Shown here piece by piece: positions 9,029 through 18,203 of a stretch of 64,000 nt of DNA (within the stretch, counting starts at the first letter, position 1; every line of letters starts with the position of its first letter). The stretch is from Mycetocola manganoxydans (lineage in GTDB: Bacteria; Actinomycetota; Actinomycetes; Actinomycetales; Microbacteriaceae), in contig NZ_RCUV01000009.1 in NCBI RefSeq assembly GCF_003667545.1, positions 62,001 through 126,000 on the forward strand, written 5' to 3'. Under the pieces are notes generated by a model. That model did not search any database and was not told the origin of the DNA. It was given only the letters and a program-made list of their open reading frames with translations. A program made the position numbers and the translations under genes.

Positions 9029-9891
9029 TGGAACCACCGCCTCTCCTGAGGCAGCCGGCCGACAGAAAGCATCACACGATACGCGACGACGGAGACCGCT
9101 GCCCCTCCAGCGATGAGGACCGCGCCGCCGGACGAGTTGTACGCGATGGCTGCCTCGGGTCGGGTCGCCAGCAGGAGCAGAATGCACCACGGCGCTGCGA
9201 CGCCGAGCTTCGCAGCATTCCTGATCCACGATTGACGTGCCTCGACCTCGGCGCGGATCGCAAGGTCCTCCCTCAGGTAGGCAGCGAGGCTCCGCAGCAC
9301 GACCGTGAGATCCGTTCCGCCGACATCACGTGCCATCCGGAGAGTTTCGAGGATCCGGTCGGGAACCGGGTCGGCGAGAGACTCTTTCAAGCGATCGAGG
9401 CACCCACCGAACGACCCGGTCCGGCCATAGTCGGCCTCGAAAGCGCGGAAGTCGGAGCGGAGCGCTTCGGGTCCATTCGACGCCAGGCTCACCACCGCGT
9501 CCGGAAGGGCGAGGCCAGACCGCACGGCTCCCACGAGGTGATCGACGACGTCCGGCCACAGTGCCCGGTTCGCCGATCTCCTCGTCCGTGCACGCCAGGC
9601 AACGAGAAGTGCGGGGGCGGCGCCGCCCACCACTGACGCGCAGAGCGACAGGGCGCCGACGCCGAGAATCGCCTGCGCCAGCGCTCCCGTGAGTAATCCC
9701 AGAACCAGAGATAGCGCGACGAACACCGCTGGCGGGACGCGTCCGAGGCCGGCGAGCGCGAGCGCAGCCTGGAACCTGTCCCTCCGCGGACGCACGCGAA
9801 CGGCGTCCCTGCTCCTCCGGGGGAACAGCCACGGCGAGACGACGAGCAAAGCGCCTGCAGCCAGCAGACCGCCCAGGGTGAGGGTGATCAT
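9025..9891 (-). CDS. tadB: Tad secretion inner-membrane protein TadB (T2SF family)
   Basis: A 288-residue protein with paired N-terminal membrane segments, a central GspF-type cytoplasmic domain (SGLALPDAVVSLASNGP, then MARDVGGTDLTVVLRSLA) and two C-terminal hydrophobic segments. Start and stop overlap the neighbours tadA and tadC by 4 bases each, showing coupled translation. Function as a TadB/TadC platform is inferred from family and position. Confidence 0.88.
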   Translation of the reverse strand: MITLTLGGLLAAGALLVVSPWLFPRRSRDAVRVRPRRDRFQAALALAGLGRVPPAVFVALSLVLGLLTGALAQAILGVGALSLCASVVGGAAPALLVAWRARTRRSANRALWPDVVDHLVGAVRSGLALPDAVVSLASNGPEALRSDFRAFEADYGRTGSFGGCLDRLKESLADPVPDRILETLRMARDVGGTDLTVVLRSLAAYLREDLAIRAEVEARQSWIRNAAKLGVAAPWCILLLLATRPEAAIAYNSSGGAVLIAGGAAVSVVAYRVMLSVGRLPQERRWFQ

Positions 9892-11117
9892 CGCGCTCTC
9901 CGGAGAATGACGGCTGGGTTGAGGCCGGCGTTCTCGAACTTGACGAGCCTTGTCGGGTGGCTGCCGGTCGCTTCGAGCAGACCGTTGCGCATCGAGAACA
10001 GCTCACTCGCCTCGATCACCGAACCGTTCAGCGTCCCGCTGAGCGCGAGGATCTGGGTGACACGTCTGGAGCCTGCTCGGTCCATCTCGCAGTGCACGAC
10101 GATGTCGATGCATGCCGCGACGGTTGGTTGCACGAAGGACGAGTCGATGTTGCGGCCGGCGAGGAGTGGAAGGGTGCACAGCTTGACGAGTGCATCACGG
10201 GCGGAGTTGGCGTGGATGGAGCACATTCCCGGGATGCCGCTATTGAGCGCGATCAGCAGGTCGAGGCTCTCCGCCTCGCGAACCTCCCCGACGATGAGCC
10301 GGTCTGGCCGCATCCGCAATGCCTCCTTGATCAGCCGTCGAAGGGTGATCTCACCGGTGCCCTCCAGACTTGGTTGCCGACACTGCATCGCAACGACGTC
10401 GGGAGCGGTGAGGTCGAGCTCAAACGTCTCCTCCACCGTGACGATGCGTTCGGTGGAGCGCACGCTCGAGAGCAGTGCCCCCAGCAGCGTCGTCTTGCCG
10501 GCCTGTGTGGCGCCGGAGATGAGAATGTTCTGCCCGGCGAGGACACAGCATCGCAGGAACTCGGCAGACTGCACGCTCAGCGAACCGCCTTCGACGAGGC
10601 TGGCGAGGTCGCGCACCCTCCTGCTGAACTTGCGGATGTTGACCGCCATGTGGCGTCGGGTGACATCCGGGATGACGACGTGCAATCGGGACCCGTCGGG
10701 CAACGACGCGTCGACGAACGGTGAGCTGAGGTCCACCCGTCTGCCGGTGGTCTGCAGCATTCGCTCGACGAGGTCGCGCACGCCGCTTTCGGTCAGGACG
10801 GTGTTCGTGAGCTCGGGGATGCCGTTCCGTGCGACGAAGACGCGGGTGGGTCCGTTGATCCAAATCTCTTCGACCTCGGGGTCATCGAGATACGGCTGCA
10901 ACGGGCCGAACCCGGTGAGGGATGCCACCACCTCGCGTTCGGTTCCCGCCTCATCGTTGAGCAGCGGCAGAGCGCTGCCGAGGGCTTTCTCGCTGTACCG
11001 CCGCACTTCCTCCTGCACGTAGTGCTCGGCCAGGCCCTTCCCTCCCGCGAGGTCGACACCATCGCGCCGCACCCGATCGCGGACGCGGTTGGTGATGATC
11101 TCGGCGGCCGACGTCAT
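9888..11117 (-). CDS. tadA: Tad pilus assembly ATPase TadA (CpaF family)
   Basis: A 409-residue secretion ATPase that would power pilus assembly. The Walker A loop is SGATQAGKT (about residues 201-209), a variant of the usual G-G-T-G-S-G-K-T; Walker B is DRLIVGEVR near 272-280, with the Asp-box (TVEETFELDL) before it and the His-box MCSIHAN following. It is the first gene of the leftward operon. No TadZ/CpaE-like ATPase, RcpC/CpaB or prepilin peptidase gene lies next to it, so those functions must be encoded elsewhere if the system is complete. Confidence 0.92.
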   Translation of the reverse strand: MTSAAEIITNRVRDRVRRDGVDLAGGKGLAEHYVQEEVRRYSEKALGSALPLLNDEAGTEREVVASLTGFGPLQPYLDDPEVEEIWINGPTRVFVARNGIPELTNTVLTESGVRDLVERMLQTTGRRVDLSSPFVDASLPDGSRLHVVIPDVTRRHMAVNIRKFSRRVRDLASLVEGGSLSVQSAEFLRCCVLAGQNILISGATQAGKTTLLGALLSSVRSTERIVTVEETFELDLTAPDVVAMQCRQPSLEGTGEITLRRLIKEALRMRPDRLIVGEVREAESLDLLIALNSGIPGMCSIHANSARDALVKLCTLPLLAGRNIDSSFVQPTVAACIDIVVHCEMDRAGSRRVTQILALSGTLNGSVIEASELFSMRNGLLEATGSHPTRLVKFENAGLNPAVILRRAR

Positions 11118-11155
11118 GGGAAAAGTCTGCCGAAACGATCCGCGGCCCGTTCTGG

Positions 11156-11164
11156 TTATCCACA
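11156..11164 (+). promoter_or_regulatory. Perfect DnaA-box sequence in intergenic gap
   Basis: TTATCCACA, identical to the strict DnaA-box consensus, sits in the 115-base gap between tadA and tRNA-Leu. The 12-base context GGTTATCCACAG recurs exactly at 33207-33218. Whether DnaA binds here is not known from sequence. Confidence 0.45.
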
Positions 11165-11215
11165 GGACGGGATGATCCCCAGTTTTGGGTCACAAGTTGC
11201 TGGGAGTGGTGCCCC

Positions 11216-11221
11216 TAAACT
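11216..11221 (+). promoter_or_regulatory. Candidate -10 element of tRNA-Leu
   Basis: TAAACT lies 11 bases before the mature tRNA start, which fits transcription beginning a few bases upstream of the gene. No good -35 is visible at the usual spacing. Confidence 0.4.
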
Positions 11222-11232
11222 GGTTATCGTTC

Positions 11233-11314
11233 GCGGGAGTGGTGAAATTGGCAGACACGCAGGATTTAGGTTCCTGTGCTTTCGAGCGTGTGGGTTCAAG
11301 TCCCACCTTCCGCA
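11233..11314 (+). tRNA. tRNA-Leu (anticodon TAG)
   Basis: An 82-base class II tRNA. Acceptor stem GCGGGAG pairs with CTTCCGC (one G-T wobble) with discriminator A. The anticodon arm is CAGGA-TTTAGGT-TCCTG, giving anticodon TAG. A variable arm follows, and the T-arm is GTGGG-TTCAAGT-CCCAC. No CCA is encoded, so it is added after transcription. Confidence 0.95.
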
Positions 11315-11369
11315 CGACTGGTGGCGATCCGGCCACACCGAGTGACGACCGACGGAGTAGCGGCTGCCC

Positions 11370-12128
11370 ATGATTTCGACAGGACTCATCCCCTGGCTCG
11401 ACCCCGAGAGCATCATCAGCGCCGCCGGCCCCTGGGCCCTCGTCGTCGTGTGCTTCATCGTCTTCGCCGAGACCGGCCTTCTCGTCGGTTTTCTCCTGCC
11501 CGGCGACACCCTTCTCGTCATCACCGGCCTCCTGACCTTTCATGGCATGCACACGGCGGGCGGTGGCGGCCTCGACCTCGACATCTGGTGGGTGGCCCTG
11601 GCGATCGGGCTCTCCGCGTTCGTCGGAGGCGAGGTCGGTTATCTGATCGGCCATAAAGCGGGCCCCCGGGTATTCGAACGCAAGGAATCCGGGGTTTTCA
11701 GCATCAAGAATGTTGAACGCACCAACGCGTTCTTCACCCGTTTCGGTGGCCTCGCCGTCATTCTGGCTCGCTTCGTGCCCATCGTCAGGACGTTCGCACC
11801 CGTCGCGGCGGGCGTGGGCCACATGGACTACAGGAAGTACACCTTCTATAACCTCGTCGGTGCGATCATCTGGGGCGTTGGCCTCACCTACTTCGGGTAT
11901 TTCCTCGGCTACATCCCGCCGGTCGCGACTTTCGTGCAGGAGTACATCGACGTCATCCTCATCGGCGCCGTCGTTGTGACCCTCATCCCGACGATCTGGC
12001 ACTACATCCAGTCAAGCCGCAAGGCCAGGCGGGCAGCTGCCGCCGGCGAAGACGTCATCACCGACTCTGATGAAGCCCGCCAGATGGTGCTCGACGCCGA
12101 GACCTTCGAGAAGAAGCCTGAACTCTAA
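11370..12128 (+). CDS. DedA family membrane protein
   Basis: A 252-residue DedA/SNARE-associated family protein. The characteristic early segment ETGLLVGFLLPGDTLL and the later ARFVPIVRTFAP with GxGxM (AAGVGHMDY) are present. About five membrane segments are seen and the C-terminus is cytoplasmic and charged. DedA proteins include undecaprenyl-phosphate and other polyprenyl/lipid flippases; the substrate here is not proven. It ends 11 bases before the convergent cation transporter gene. Confidence 0.92.
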   Translation: MISTGLIPWLDPESIISAAGPWALVVVCFIVFAETGLLVGFLLPGDTLLVITGLLTFHGMHTAGGGGLDLDIWWVALAIGLSAFVGGEVGYLIGHKAGPRVFERKESGVFSIKNVERTNAFFTRFGGLAVILARFVPIVRTFAPVAAGVGHMDYRKYTFYNLVGAIIWGVGLTYFGYFLGYIPPVATFVQEYIDVILIGAVVVTLIPTIWHYIQSSRKARRAAAAGEDVITDSDEARQMVLDAETFEKKPEL

Positions 12129-12139
12129 ACCACCCCGGT

Positions 12140-13048
12140 CTACGAGTGCTGCTGGTGCTCGTGCCCGGCGTGCTGCGCCGGCTCGAGCTGGAACGTCGAG
12201 TGGTCGACGTCGAAGTGGTCGGCGAGACATTCCGACAGCGTGTCCAGCATGGGGCCGGTCCGCCCTTCGGCGAAAACATCGGCTTCGACGACAACATGGG
12301 CGGTGAACACGTGCTGCCCGCTCGTGATCGACCAGACGTGCACGTCGTGCACGTCCAGCACTCCCGGGGCGTCGCGGATGTGGCGCCGGATCAGGTCGAC
12401 GTCCGTCTCGACCGGCGTTGACTGGTTGAGCACTCGCCAGACATCGCGGAGCAGGACCCACGCGCGCGGAAGAATTCCGGCGGCGATGACCAGCGAGGCG
12501 ATGGCATCCGCCTGGACGAAACCGGTGGCGAGGATGACGAGCGCGGCGACGATGACCCCGATCGAACCGAACAGGTCACCGAGTACCTCGAAATAGGCGC
12601 CGCGCATGTTGACCGACGTCTTTGCCGACGCCCGGAGGATGATCATCGACACGACGTTTGCGACGAGGCCGACGACGGCGACGAGAAGCATCGGTACGCC
12701 GAGTACCTCGATCTGCGACGGATCGAGCAGGCGGGAGACGCCGCTGATGCCGACCGCAACGGCGACCCCGAGCAGGATGAGGCCGTTGAGCAACGCCGCG
12801 AGCACCTCGACCCGGCGATAGCCGTAGGTGTGCCGCTGTGTGGCTGGGCGAGACGCGATGCCGAGCGCGACGAGCGCGATGATGAGACCGGTGAGGTCGC
12901 TGAACATGTGCCCGGCGTCAGCCAGCAACGCGAGCGACCCGGTGAGGATGCCGCCGATCACCTCGGCGACGAGGACGACGGCGACGATGGCGATGACGAC
13001 GCCGAGCTTGCGTCGGTCGGTGGTGTGCTGGGCGTGATCGTGTGACAT
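12140..13048 (-). CDS. Cation diffusion facilitator (CDF) transporter, probable Zn/Co/Cd efflux
   Basis: A 302-residue CDF protein with six membrane segments. The metal-binding Asp/His pattern is visible in segment 2 (LLADAGHMFSD, i.e. H-x-x-x-D) and segment 5 (QADAIASLVIAAGI). Both the N-terminus (MSHDHAQH) and C-terminus (HAGHEHQQH) are histidine-rich, and the C-terminal cytoplasmic domain (DVHDVHVWSITSG) matches the CDF dimerisation domain. It would export divalent zinc-like cations in exchange for protons. Confidence 0.92.
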   Translation of the reverse strand: MSHDHAQHTTDRRKLGVVIAIVAVVLVAEVIGGILTGSLALLADAGHMFSDLTGLIIALVALGIASRPATQRHTYGYRRVEVLAALLNGLILLGVAVAVGISGVSRLLDPSQIEVLGVPMLLVAVVGLVANVVSMIILRASAKTSVNMRGAYFEVLGDLFGSIGVIVAALVILATGFVQADAIASLVIAAGILPRAWVLLRDVWRVLNQSTPVETDVDLIRRHIRDAPGVLDVHDVHVWSITSGQHVFTAHVVVEADVFAEGRTGPMLDTLSECLADHFDVDHSTFQLEPAQHAGHEHQQHS

Positions 13049-13133
13049 GGTTCTTCCACGCTAAGCCCGGCGGCTCGTTCCGGCCAGTTGAGGGCTCAGA
13101 TAGGAATGATGGCCATTCTCACTCCTCCGCCGA

Positions 13134-14147
13134 CTACCGGAGAGCCGGACTCACATCCCGGACGATCGACTCGAGGATCCGGGTGTTGAACTCGACGCCG
13201 AGCTGGTTGGGTACCGTCACCAGGAGGGTGTCGGCGGCTGCGACGGCTTCGTCCTGCGCCAGTTCCGCCGCGATCTGGTCCGGTTCCCCGACATAGCTCC
13301 GCCCGAAGCGCGCGAGTCCGCCGTCGAGGATCCCGACCTGGTCTTTCGCCTCGGCCTGCGCCCGGATACCGAAATAGTGCCGAGTCTCGTCGTCGATGAG
13401 CGGGATGATGCTGCGGCTCACCGAGACCCGTGGTTCCCTCGCGTGACCGGCCGCCTGCCAGGCGTCCCGATACATCCGGATCTGTTCCGCCTGAAGCTGA
13501 TCGAACGGCACACCCGTGTCTTCCGTGAGCAGAGTGGAGCTCATCAGATTCATACCTTCCTCAGCAGCCCACACGGCCGTTCGGCGTGACCCTGCTCCCC
13601 ACCAGATTCGTTCGTCCAGTCCCGGCGAGCGCGGCTCCACAGCGAGGGGTTGGGAGAAACCGGTCATCTTCGGATCAGAGGTTGCGACCGCGTCACCCGC
13701 GATCGCGGCGCGGAACAGGGCGGTGTGCCTGCGCGCCAGGTCGGCATCCGTCTCGCCGTCGCGGGGTACGAAGCCGAACGACTCCGCCCCGCGAAGCGCC
13801 GTCTCGGGTGATCCCCTGCTGATGCCGAGCTGGAGTCGTCCGCCGCTGATGAGGTCGGATGCCGCGGCCTCCTCGGCCATGTACAGCGGGTTTTCGTAGC
13901 GCATGTCGATCACGCCGGTGCCGATGTCGATGGTGCTGGTCCGAGCCGCCACCGCGGCGAGCAGGGGGAACGGTGAAGCCAGTTGCCGAGCGAAGTGGTG
14001 CACCCGGAAGTACGCGCCGTCGACACCCACCTCTTCCGCGGCAACAGCGAGGTCGATCGACTGCAGCAGCGCGTCACGAGCGGTTCGCACCTGCGATCCG
14101 GGAACGGGCTGCCAGTGGCCGAAGGAGAGAAAACCGATGCGCGTCAT
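13134..14147 (-). CDS. LLM class flavin-dependent oxidoreductase (luciferase-like)
   Basis: A 337-residue luciferase-like monooxygenase-fold protein. MTRIGFLSFGHW is a typical start; VHHFARQLASPFPLLAAVAA and IDIGTGVIDMRYENP follow as in the bacterial luciferase family. Such enzymes use reduced FMN or F420; which cofactor and substrate apply is not visible. The family is abundant in actinobacteria. I place the start at 14147; a longer frame to 14249 runs through the inverted repeat and has no support. Confidence 0.85.
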   Translation of the reverse strand: MTRIGFLSFGHWQPVPGSQVRTARDALLQSIDLAVAAEEVGVDGAYFRVHHFARQLASPFPLLAAVAARTSTIDIGTGVIDMRYENPLYMAEEAAASDLISGGRLQLGISRGSPETALRGAESFGFVPRDGETDADLARRHTALFRAAIAGDAVATSDPKMTGFSQPLAVEPRSPGLDERIWWGAGSRRTAVWAAEEGMNLMSSTLLTEDTGVPFDQLQAEQIRMYRDAWQAAGHAREPRVSVSRSIIPLIDDETRHYFGIRAQAEAKDQVGILDGGLARFGRSYVGEPDQIAAELAQDEAVAAADTLLVTVPNQLGVEFNTRILESIVRDVSPALR

Positions 14148-14197
14148 ACCGGGTGCAGCGCGTGGCGAGCCGAAGGTATTCCGACCACGCACATTCC

Positions 14198-14251
14198 AGT
14201 TGCCCGGCTTGGCGGGTGCGGATGCTGTAACACCCGCGATATCGGGCAACT
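14198..14251. repeat. Two-tier inverted repeat after rdgB, possible terminator or regulatory hairpin
   Basis: Outer arms AGTTGCCCG (14198-14206) and CGGGCAACT (14243-14251) pair perfectly. Inside, after 5-base unpaired sides, GCGGGTG (14212-14218) pairs with CACCCGC (14231-14237) around a 12-base loop. It begins 6 bases after the rdgB stop on that strand. No T-run follows, so it is either an actinobacterial intrinsic terminator without a U-tail or a processing/regulatory stem. Confidence 0.6.
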
Positions 14252-14256
14252 CGCGA

Positions 14257-14862
14257 TCAGACCAATGTGCGCAGCGTCGGGATCAGATCGCCGAACGCTC
14301 GAGCGCGGTGGCTGATCTCGTTCTTCGTCTCCGGAGGCAGCTCGGCTGCTGAGACGTCGTAGCCCTCCGGCACGAAGATCGGGTCGTAGCCGAAGCCGTT
14401 CTCCCCGCTCGGCGCCGTCGCGAGGCGCCCACGCCAGATCCCCTCCGACACGTGCTCGAATCCCGCGTGAGGCAAGCCCTCCGGGACGACGAGTGCGATC
14501 GTGCACCGGAAGCTCGCCGCTCGATGTTCGGGAGCGATGTCGGCGAGCTGGGCGAGCAGCAGCTCGAGGTTCGCCCGGTCTCCGGCCTTCGGACCTGCCC
14601 AGCGCGCGGAGAAGATGCCCGGCGCGCCACCGAGAAGGTCCACAGAGATCCCGCTGTCGTCGGCCAGAGCGATCCGCCCGGTATGAGCGGCCGCCGTCCT
14701 GGCCTTGATGAGGGCGTTGTCAGCGAAGCTGATGCCGTCCTCCACCGGCTCAGGCCCGTCGTACGCGACCACGATGAGCTCGGGCATGGCGGCACCGAGA
14801 ATTCGCTGGAACTCACCAACCTTGTGCTGGTTGTGGGTGGCGAGCACGACCTCGATGGTCAT
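14257..14862 (-). CDS. rdgB: Non-canonical purine NTP pyrophosphatase (RdgB/HAM1)
   Basis: Removes ITP, XTP and dITP from the nucleotide pool. The start [18 protein letters not shown] is the HAM1 signature S/T-x-N-x-x-K; [22 protein letters not shown] and [13 protein letters not shown] are all conserved active-site segments. At 201 residues it has family length. It overlaps the rph stop by 4 bases; murI-rph-rdgB in this order is a common actinobacterial arrangement. Confidence 0.96.
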   Translation of the reverse strand: MTIEVVLATHNQHKVGEFQRILGAAMPELIVVAYDGPEPVEDGISFADNALIKARTAAAHTGRIALADDSGISVDLLGGAPGIFSARWAGPKAGDRANLELLLAQLADIAPEHRAASFRCTIALVVPEGLPHAGFEHVSEGIWRGRLATAPSGENGFGYDPIFVPEGYDVSAAELPPETKNEISHRARAFGDLIPTLRTLV

Positions 14863-15602
14863 GCCGAATCGCGCCCCAGTGCGGCGACCTGCAGCTTGGT
14901 AAGATCCACAGCTCCCCCGAGTGCGAGGTCGAGCAGTGAGTCGAGCTCGCTGCGGTCGAACGGGGCGCCTTCAGCGGTGCCCTGCACCTCGACGAAGAGA
15001 CCGCGACCAGTCACAACGACGTTCATGTCGGTTTCAGCACGCACGTCCTCGACGTAGGCGAGGTCAAGCATCGGAGCGCCGTCGATGATGCCCACCGAGA
15101 CGGCTGCGACGCTGTCGATCAGCGGGACGGCCTTCTGACCGATGAATTTCTTTTCGCGAGCCCACTCGATGGCATCCGCGAGCGCGACATACGCTCCGGT
15201 GATGGCGGCTGTCCGCGTTCCACCGTCGGCCTGGAGTACGTCGCAGTCGATGACGATGGTGTTCTCGCCGAGGGCTTTGGTGTCGATGACGGCTCGGAGG
15301 CTCCGCCCGATCAGGCGTGAGATCTCGTGAGTGCGTCCGCCGATCCGGCCCTTGACCGACTCCCGGTCCATCCGGCTGTTCGTCGACCGGGGAAGCATCG
15401 AGTATTCGGCCGTGACCCAGCCTTTACCCTTGCCGGCCAGCCAGCGTGGCACACCGTTGGTGAACGATGCGGTGCACAGCACCTTGGTGTTGCCGAACGA
15501 GATGAGCGCGGAGCCCTCCGCCTGGGCGCTCCAGCCGCGTTCGATCGTCACCTCGCGCAATTCGCTCGGGGTACGGCCGTCTTTGCGGGTGATGTCGGTC
15601 AT
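14859..15602 (-). CDS. rph: Ribonuclease PH
   Basis: A phosphorolytic 3'-5' exoribonuclease that trims tRNA 3' ends. The start [16 protein letters not shown] and segments [37 protein letters not shown] are diagnostic for the family; length 247 is normal. A GGGAG ribosome-binding site precedes the ATG. It is coupled to rdgB downstream (ATGA overlap) and follows murI by 42 bases. Confidence 0.97.
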   Translation of the reverse strand: MTDITRKDGRTPSELREVTIERGWSAQAEGSALISFGNTKVLCTASFTNGVPRWLAGKGKGWVTAEYSMLPRSTNSRMDRESVKGRIGGRTHEISRLIGRSLRAVIDTKALGENTIVIDCDVLQADGGTRTAAITGAYVALADAIEWAREKKFIGQKAVPLIDSVAAVSVGIIDGAPMLDLAYVEDVRAETDMNVVVTGRGLFVEVQGTAEGAPFDRSELDSLLDLALGGAVDLTKLQVAALGRDSA

Positions 15603-15644
15603 GTGGTTCTCCCTGATGGGCGCCGTCGGCGCGGGTGTCGAAAG

Positions 15645-16493
15645 CTAGATGCTTCGGAAATCGGCGTGCGCGCGGATGGCCGCGAGATCGATCACACCGG
15701 TCTGTACGAGGTCGACGTGCGAGATCTCGCGGCCGATGAGCCGGTGAGCGAGATCGAGGAACTCGTTCTCACTTGCGCCGGTTGCCTCGTAGTGGTGCGA
15801 CGGCGGCACATCGCTCGTGCGTTCGAGCCCCCTCGAGACGAGTTCGCGATACACGTCGTTCGCGGTCTCGGTGTCACTCGACACCAGGGTCACGTTGGGA
15901 CCCATGACGTACGAGATCGCTCCCTTGAGGAACGGGTAGTGGGTGCACCCAAGCACGACGGTGTCGACTCCGGCGTCCTTCAGTGGCTGCAGGTACAGCT
16001 GAGCGGTCGCGAGGACATCGGGGCCGGTCGTGATCCCTTTCTCGACGAACTCGACGAAGCGGGGGCAGGCTTCGGTGAACAATTCGAGGTCAGGAGCAGC
16101 GGCGAAAGCGTCCTCGTACGCGCGGGAGTTGATCGTTCCCTCGGTCCCGATCACCCCGACGCGTGCGTTCCTCGTGCTCGAGACGGCGGTGCGCACAGCA
16201 GGCTGGATCACCTCGATCACCGGCACCGTATAACGCTCGCGAGCGTCGCGCAGCATCGCGGCGGATGCCGTATTGCACGCGATCACGATCATCTTCACGC
16301 CTTGGGCGACAAGATCGTCGAGCACCTCGAGGGCGAAACGGCGGACGTCGGCGATGGGCCTGGGGCCATAGGGCGAATGGGCGGTGTCGCCGATGTACAG
16401 GATCTCCTCGTTGGGGAGCTGATCCTGGATGGCACGAGCCACCGTGAGCCCGCCGACGCCCGAGTCGAAGATTCCGATTGGCGCGTCATTCAC
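15645..16493 (-). CDS. murI: Glutamate racemase
   Basis: Converts L- to D-glutamate for peptidoglycan. The start [14 protein letters not shown] is the family signature. Both catalytic cysteines are visible: Cys73 in IACNTASA and Cys183 in LGCTHYPF. The 282-residue length is normal. A GTG start is used. It is the first gene of murI-rph-rdgB and diverges from pncB with 42 bases between. Confidence 0.97.
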   Translation of the reverse strand: MNDAPIGIFDSGVGGLTVARAIQDQLPNEEILYIGDTAHSPYGPRPIADVRRFALEVLDDLVAQGVKMIVIACNTASAAMLRDARERYTVPVIEVIQPAVRTAVSSTRNARVGVIGTEGTINSRAYEDAFAAAPDLELFTEACPRFVEFVEKGITTGPDVLATAQLYLQPLKDAGVDTVVLGCTHYPFLKGAISYVMGPNVTLVSSDTETANDVYRELVSRGLERTSDVPPSHHYEATGASENEFLDLAHRLIGREISHVDLVQTGVIDLAAIRAHADFRSI

Positions 16494-16523
16494 TCCCCCA
16501 GCCTACCGCCCCGCCCTCGTCGC

Positions 16524-16529
16524 TATGCT
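16524..16529 (+). promoter_or_regulatory. Candidate -10 of pncB giving a leaderless transcript
   Basis: TATGCT lies 6 bases before the GTG start of pncB, so a start of transcription at the usual distance would coincide with the start codon. No ribosome-binding site is present at that start, which agrees. No clear -35 is seen. Confidence 0.45.
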
Positions 16530-16535
16530 GACGGG

Positions 16536-17870
16536 GTGAACCCAACGTCGCATCCGCGGGCCTCGACCGCACTGCACACCGATCGCTACGAACTGACAAT
16601 GGTCGACGCGGCCATCGAACACGGCACAGCCGACACGGAGTGCATGTTCGAGGTCTTCGCCCGCCGGCTGCCGGGGGCCCGACGCTACGGCGTGGTGGCG
16701 GGTACCGGGAGGCTTCTCGAACTGATCCGGGACTTCCGGTTCGACGAGCCCGAGCTCGAATGGTTGCGAGAGAACGACGTCGTCACGGCGCGGACGCTCG
16801 ACTGGCTGGCGAACTACCGCTTCTCGGGCGACATCTGGGGATATCGCGAGGGCGAAGCCTATTTTCCGAACTCACCGCTCCTCGTCGTGGAGTCCGGATT
16901 CGCCGAAGGCGTGATGCTGGAAACCCTCGTGCTCAGCGTGCTCAATTACGACAGCGCCGTGGCCAACGCGGCGACTCGAATGGTGACCGCCGCGCGCGGG
17001 CGTCCCCTCGCCGAGATGGGTTCCCGCCGCGCCCACGAGCACAGCGCCGTCGCCGCAGCCCGTGCGGCGTACATCGCCGGATTCGATGCGACGAGCAACC
17101 TCGAAGCCGGCCGCACCTGGGGCATCCCCACGATGGGCACCGCCGCTCACGCCTTCACTCTCCTGCACGACAGCGAAGAAGAAGCGTTCCGTGCGCAGGT
17201 CGCCTCGCTCGGCGCCTCCACCACTCTCCTCGTGGACACGTACGACGTCGAAGAGGGCGTCCGCACCGCTGTTCGTGTCGCCGGCACCGGCCTCGGTGCG
17301 GTTCGGCTCGACTCTGGCGACCTCCCCACCCTCGTTGTCGAGGTGCGTGAGCTGCTGGACTCGCTCGGTGCGATGGACACGAAGATCACCGTGACCAACG
17401 ACCTGGACGAACATGCGATCGCCGCGCTCGCTGCTTCCCCCGTCGATTCCTACGGTGTCGGGACATCCGTCGTCACCGGTTCGGGGTCCCCCGCCGCCGG
17501 GATGGTCTACAAGCTCGTGGCGCGACGCGGCCTCGACGGCGAGTGGATCTCGGTGGCCAAGAAGTCGCCGGACAAGATCAGCGTCGGTGGCCGCAAATAC
17601 CCGGTACGCCGGCTCAACTCCGCTCAGATCGCCGTCGAGGAACTGATCTACGTCGGTGACGGTCCCGAAGACGACGACTCCGGTTCACGCTCTGAACGGC
17701 CGTTGTTGGTTCAGCTCGTCGACTCGGGCGCGATCGACGAACAATTCATCGGCGCCGAAGGAACCAGGCGCGCCCGCGAGCACCGAGCCACGATCCTCAA
17801 GGAACTGCCGGCGGATGCCGCGCGGCTCGGTCGCGGGGATCCAACACTTCCGACGACCTTCTCGAGCTGA
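16536..17870 (+). CDS. pncB: Nicotinate phosphoribosyltransferase
   Basis: Makes nicotinate mononucleotide from nicotinate and PRPP in the NAD salvage pathway. Family segments are ALHTDRYELTMVDAA, EMGSRRAHEH, FDATSNLEAGRTWGIPTMGTAAH, VRLDSGDL and the C-terminal YGVGTSVVTGSG. At 444 residues from the GTG at 16536 it has family length; the open frame continues much further upstream, across murI, but without homology. The lack of a ribosome-binding site suggests leaderless translation. Confidence 0.95.
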   Translation: MNPTSHPRASTALHTDRYELTMVDAAIEHGTADTECMFEVFARRLPGARRYGVVAGTGRLLELIRDFRFDEPELEWLRENDVVTARTLDWLANYRFSGDIWGYREGEAYFPNSPLLVVESGFAEGVMLETLVLSVLNYDSAVANAATRMVTAARGRPLAEMGSRRAHEHSAVAAARAAYIAGFDATSNLEAGRTWGIPTMGTAAHAFTLLHDSEEEAFRAQVASLGASTTLLVDTYDVEEGVRTAVRVAGTGLGAVRLDSGDLPTLVVEVRELLDSLGAMDTKITVTNDLDEHAIAALAASPVDSYGVGTSVVTGSGSPAAGMVYKLVARRGLDGEWISVAKKSPDKISVGGRKYPVRRLNSAQIAVEELIYVGDGPEDDDSGSRSERPLLVQLVDSGAIDEQFIGAEGTRRAREHRATILKELPADAARLGRGDPTLPTTFSS

Positions 17871-17874
17871 CCGC

Positions 17875-18165
17875 CTATTCGGCCTTCATCTTCTCGTAGA
17901 TGGCTTTGCAGCTCGGGCACACCGGGAACTTCTCCGGATCACGGCCCGGCGTCCACTTCTTGCCGCAGAGCGCACGAACCGGCTTCCCGCTCAGCGCGGA
18001 CTCCATGATCTTGTCCTTCTTCACGTAGTGGGAGAAGCGTTCATGGTCGCCGGGCTCGACTCCCTCGTTGTTGAGGAGTTCTTCGAGTTCACGGTCGAGG
18101 ACCGAGGTACCACCGGCATCCGGGGTCGATCCCGGATCTGCAATGCTCACACGTGCGTCAATCAT
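17875..18165 (-). CDS. DUF3039 family protein, probable zinc-binding
   Basis: A 96-residue protein of a family found in actinobacteria and of unknown function. The C-terminal half carries Cys in RALCGKKWTPGRDPEKFP followed by VCPSCKAIYE, so CxxC plus an upstream Cys and a His (RFSHYVKKD) could hold one zinc. It converges on pncB with 4 bases between the stop codons. Confidence 0.85.
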   Translation of the reverse strand: MIDARVSIADPGSTPDAGGTSVLDRELEELLNNEGVEPGDHERFSHYVKKDKIMESALSGKPVRALCGKKWTPGRDPEKFPVCPSCKAIYEKMKAE

Positions 18166-18203
18166 GCGTAGATTCTACCCGCGCGGGGAATCGACGACGA
18201 CGG

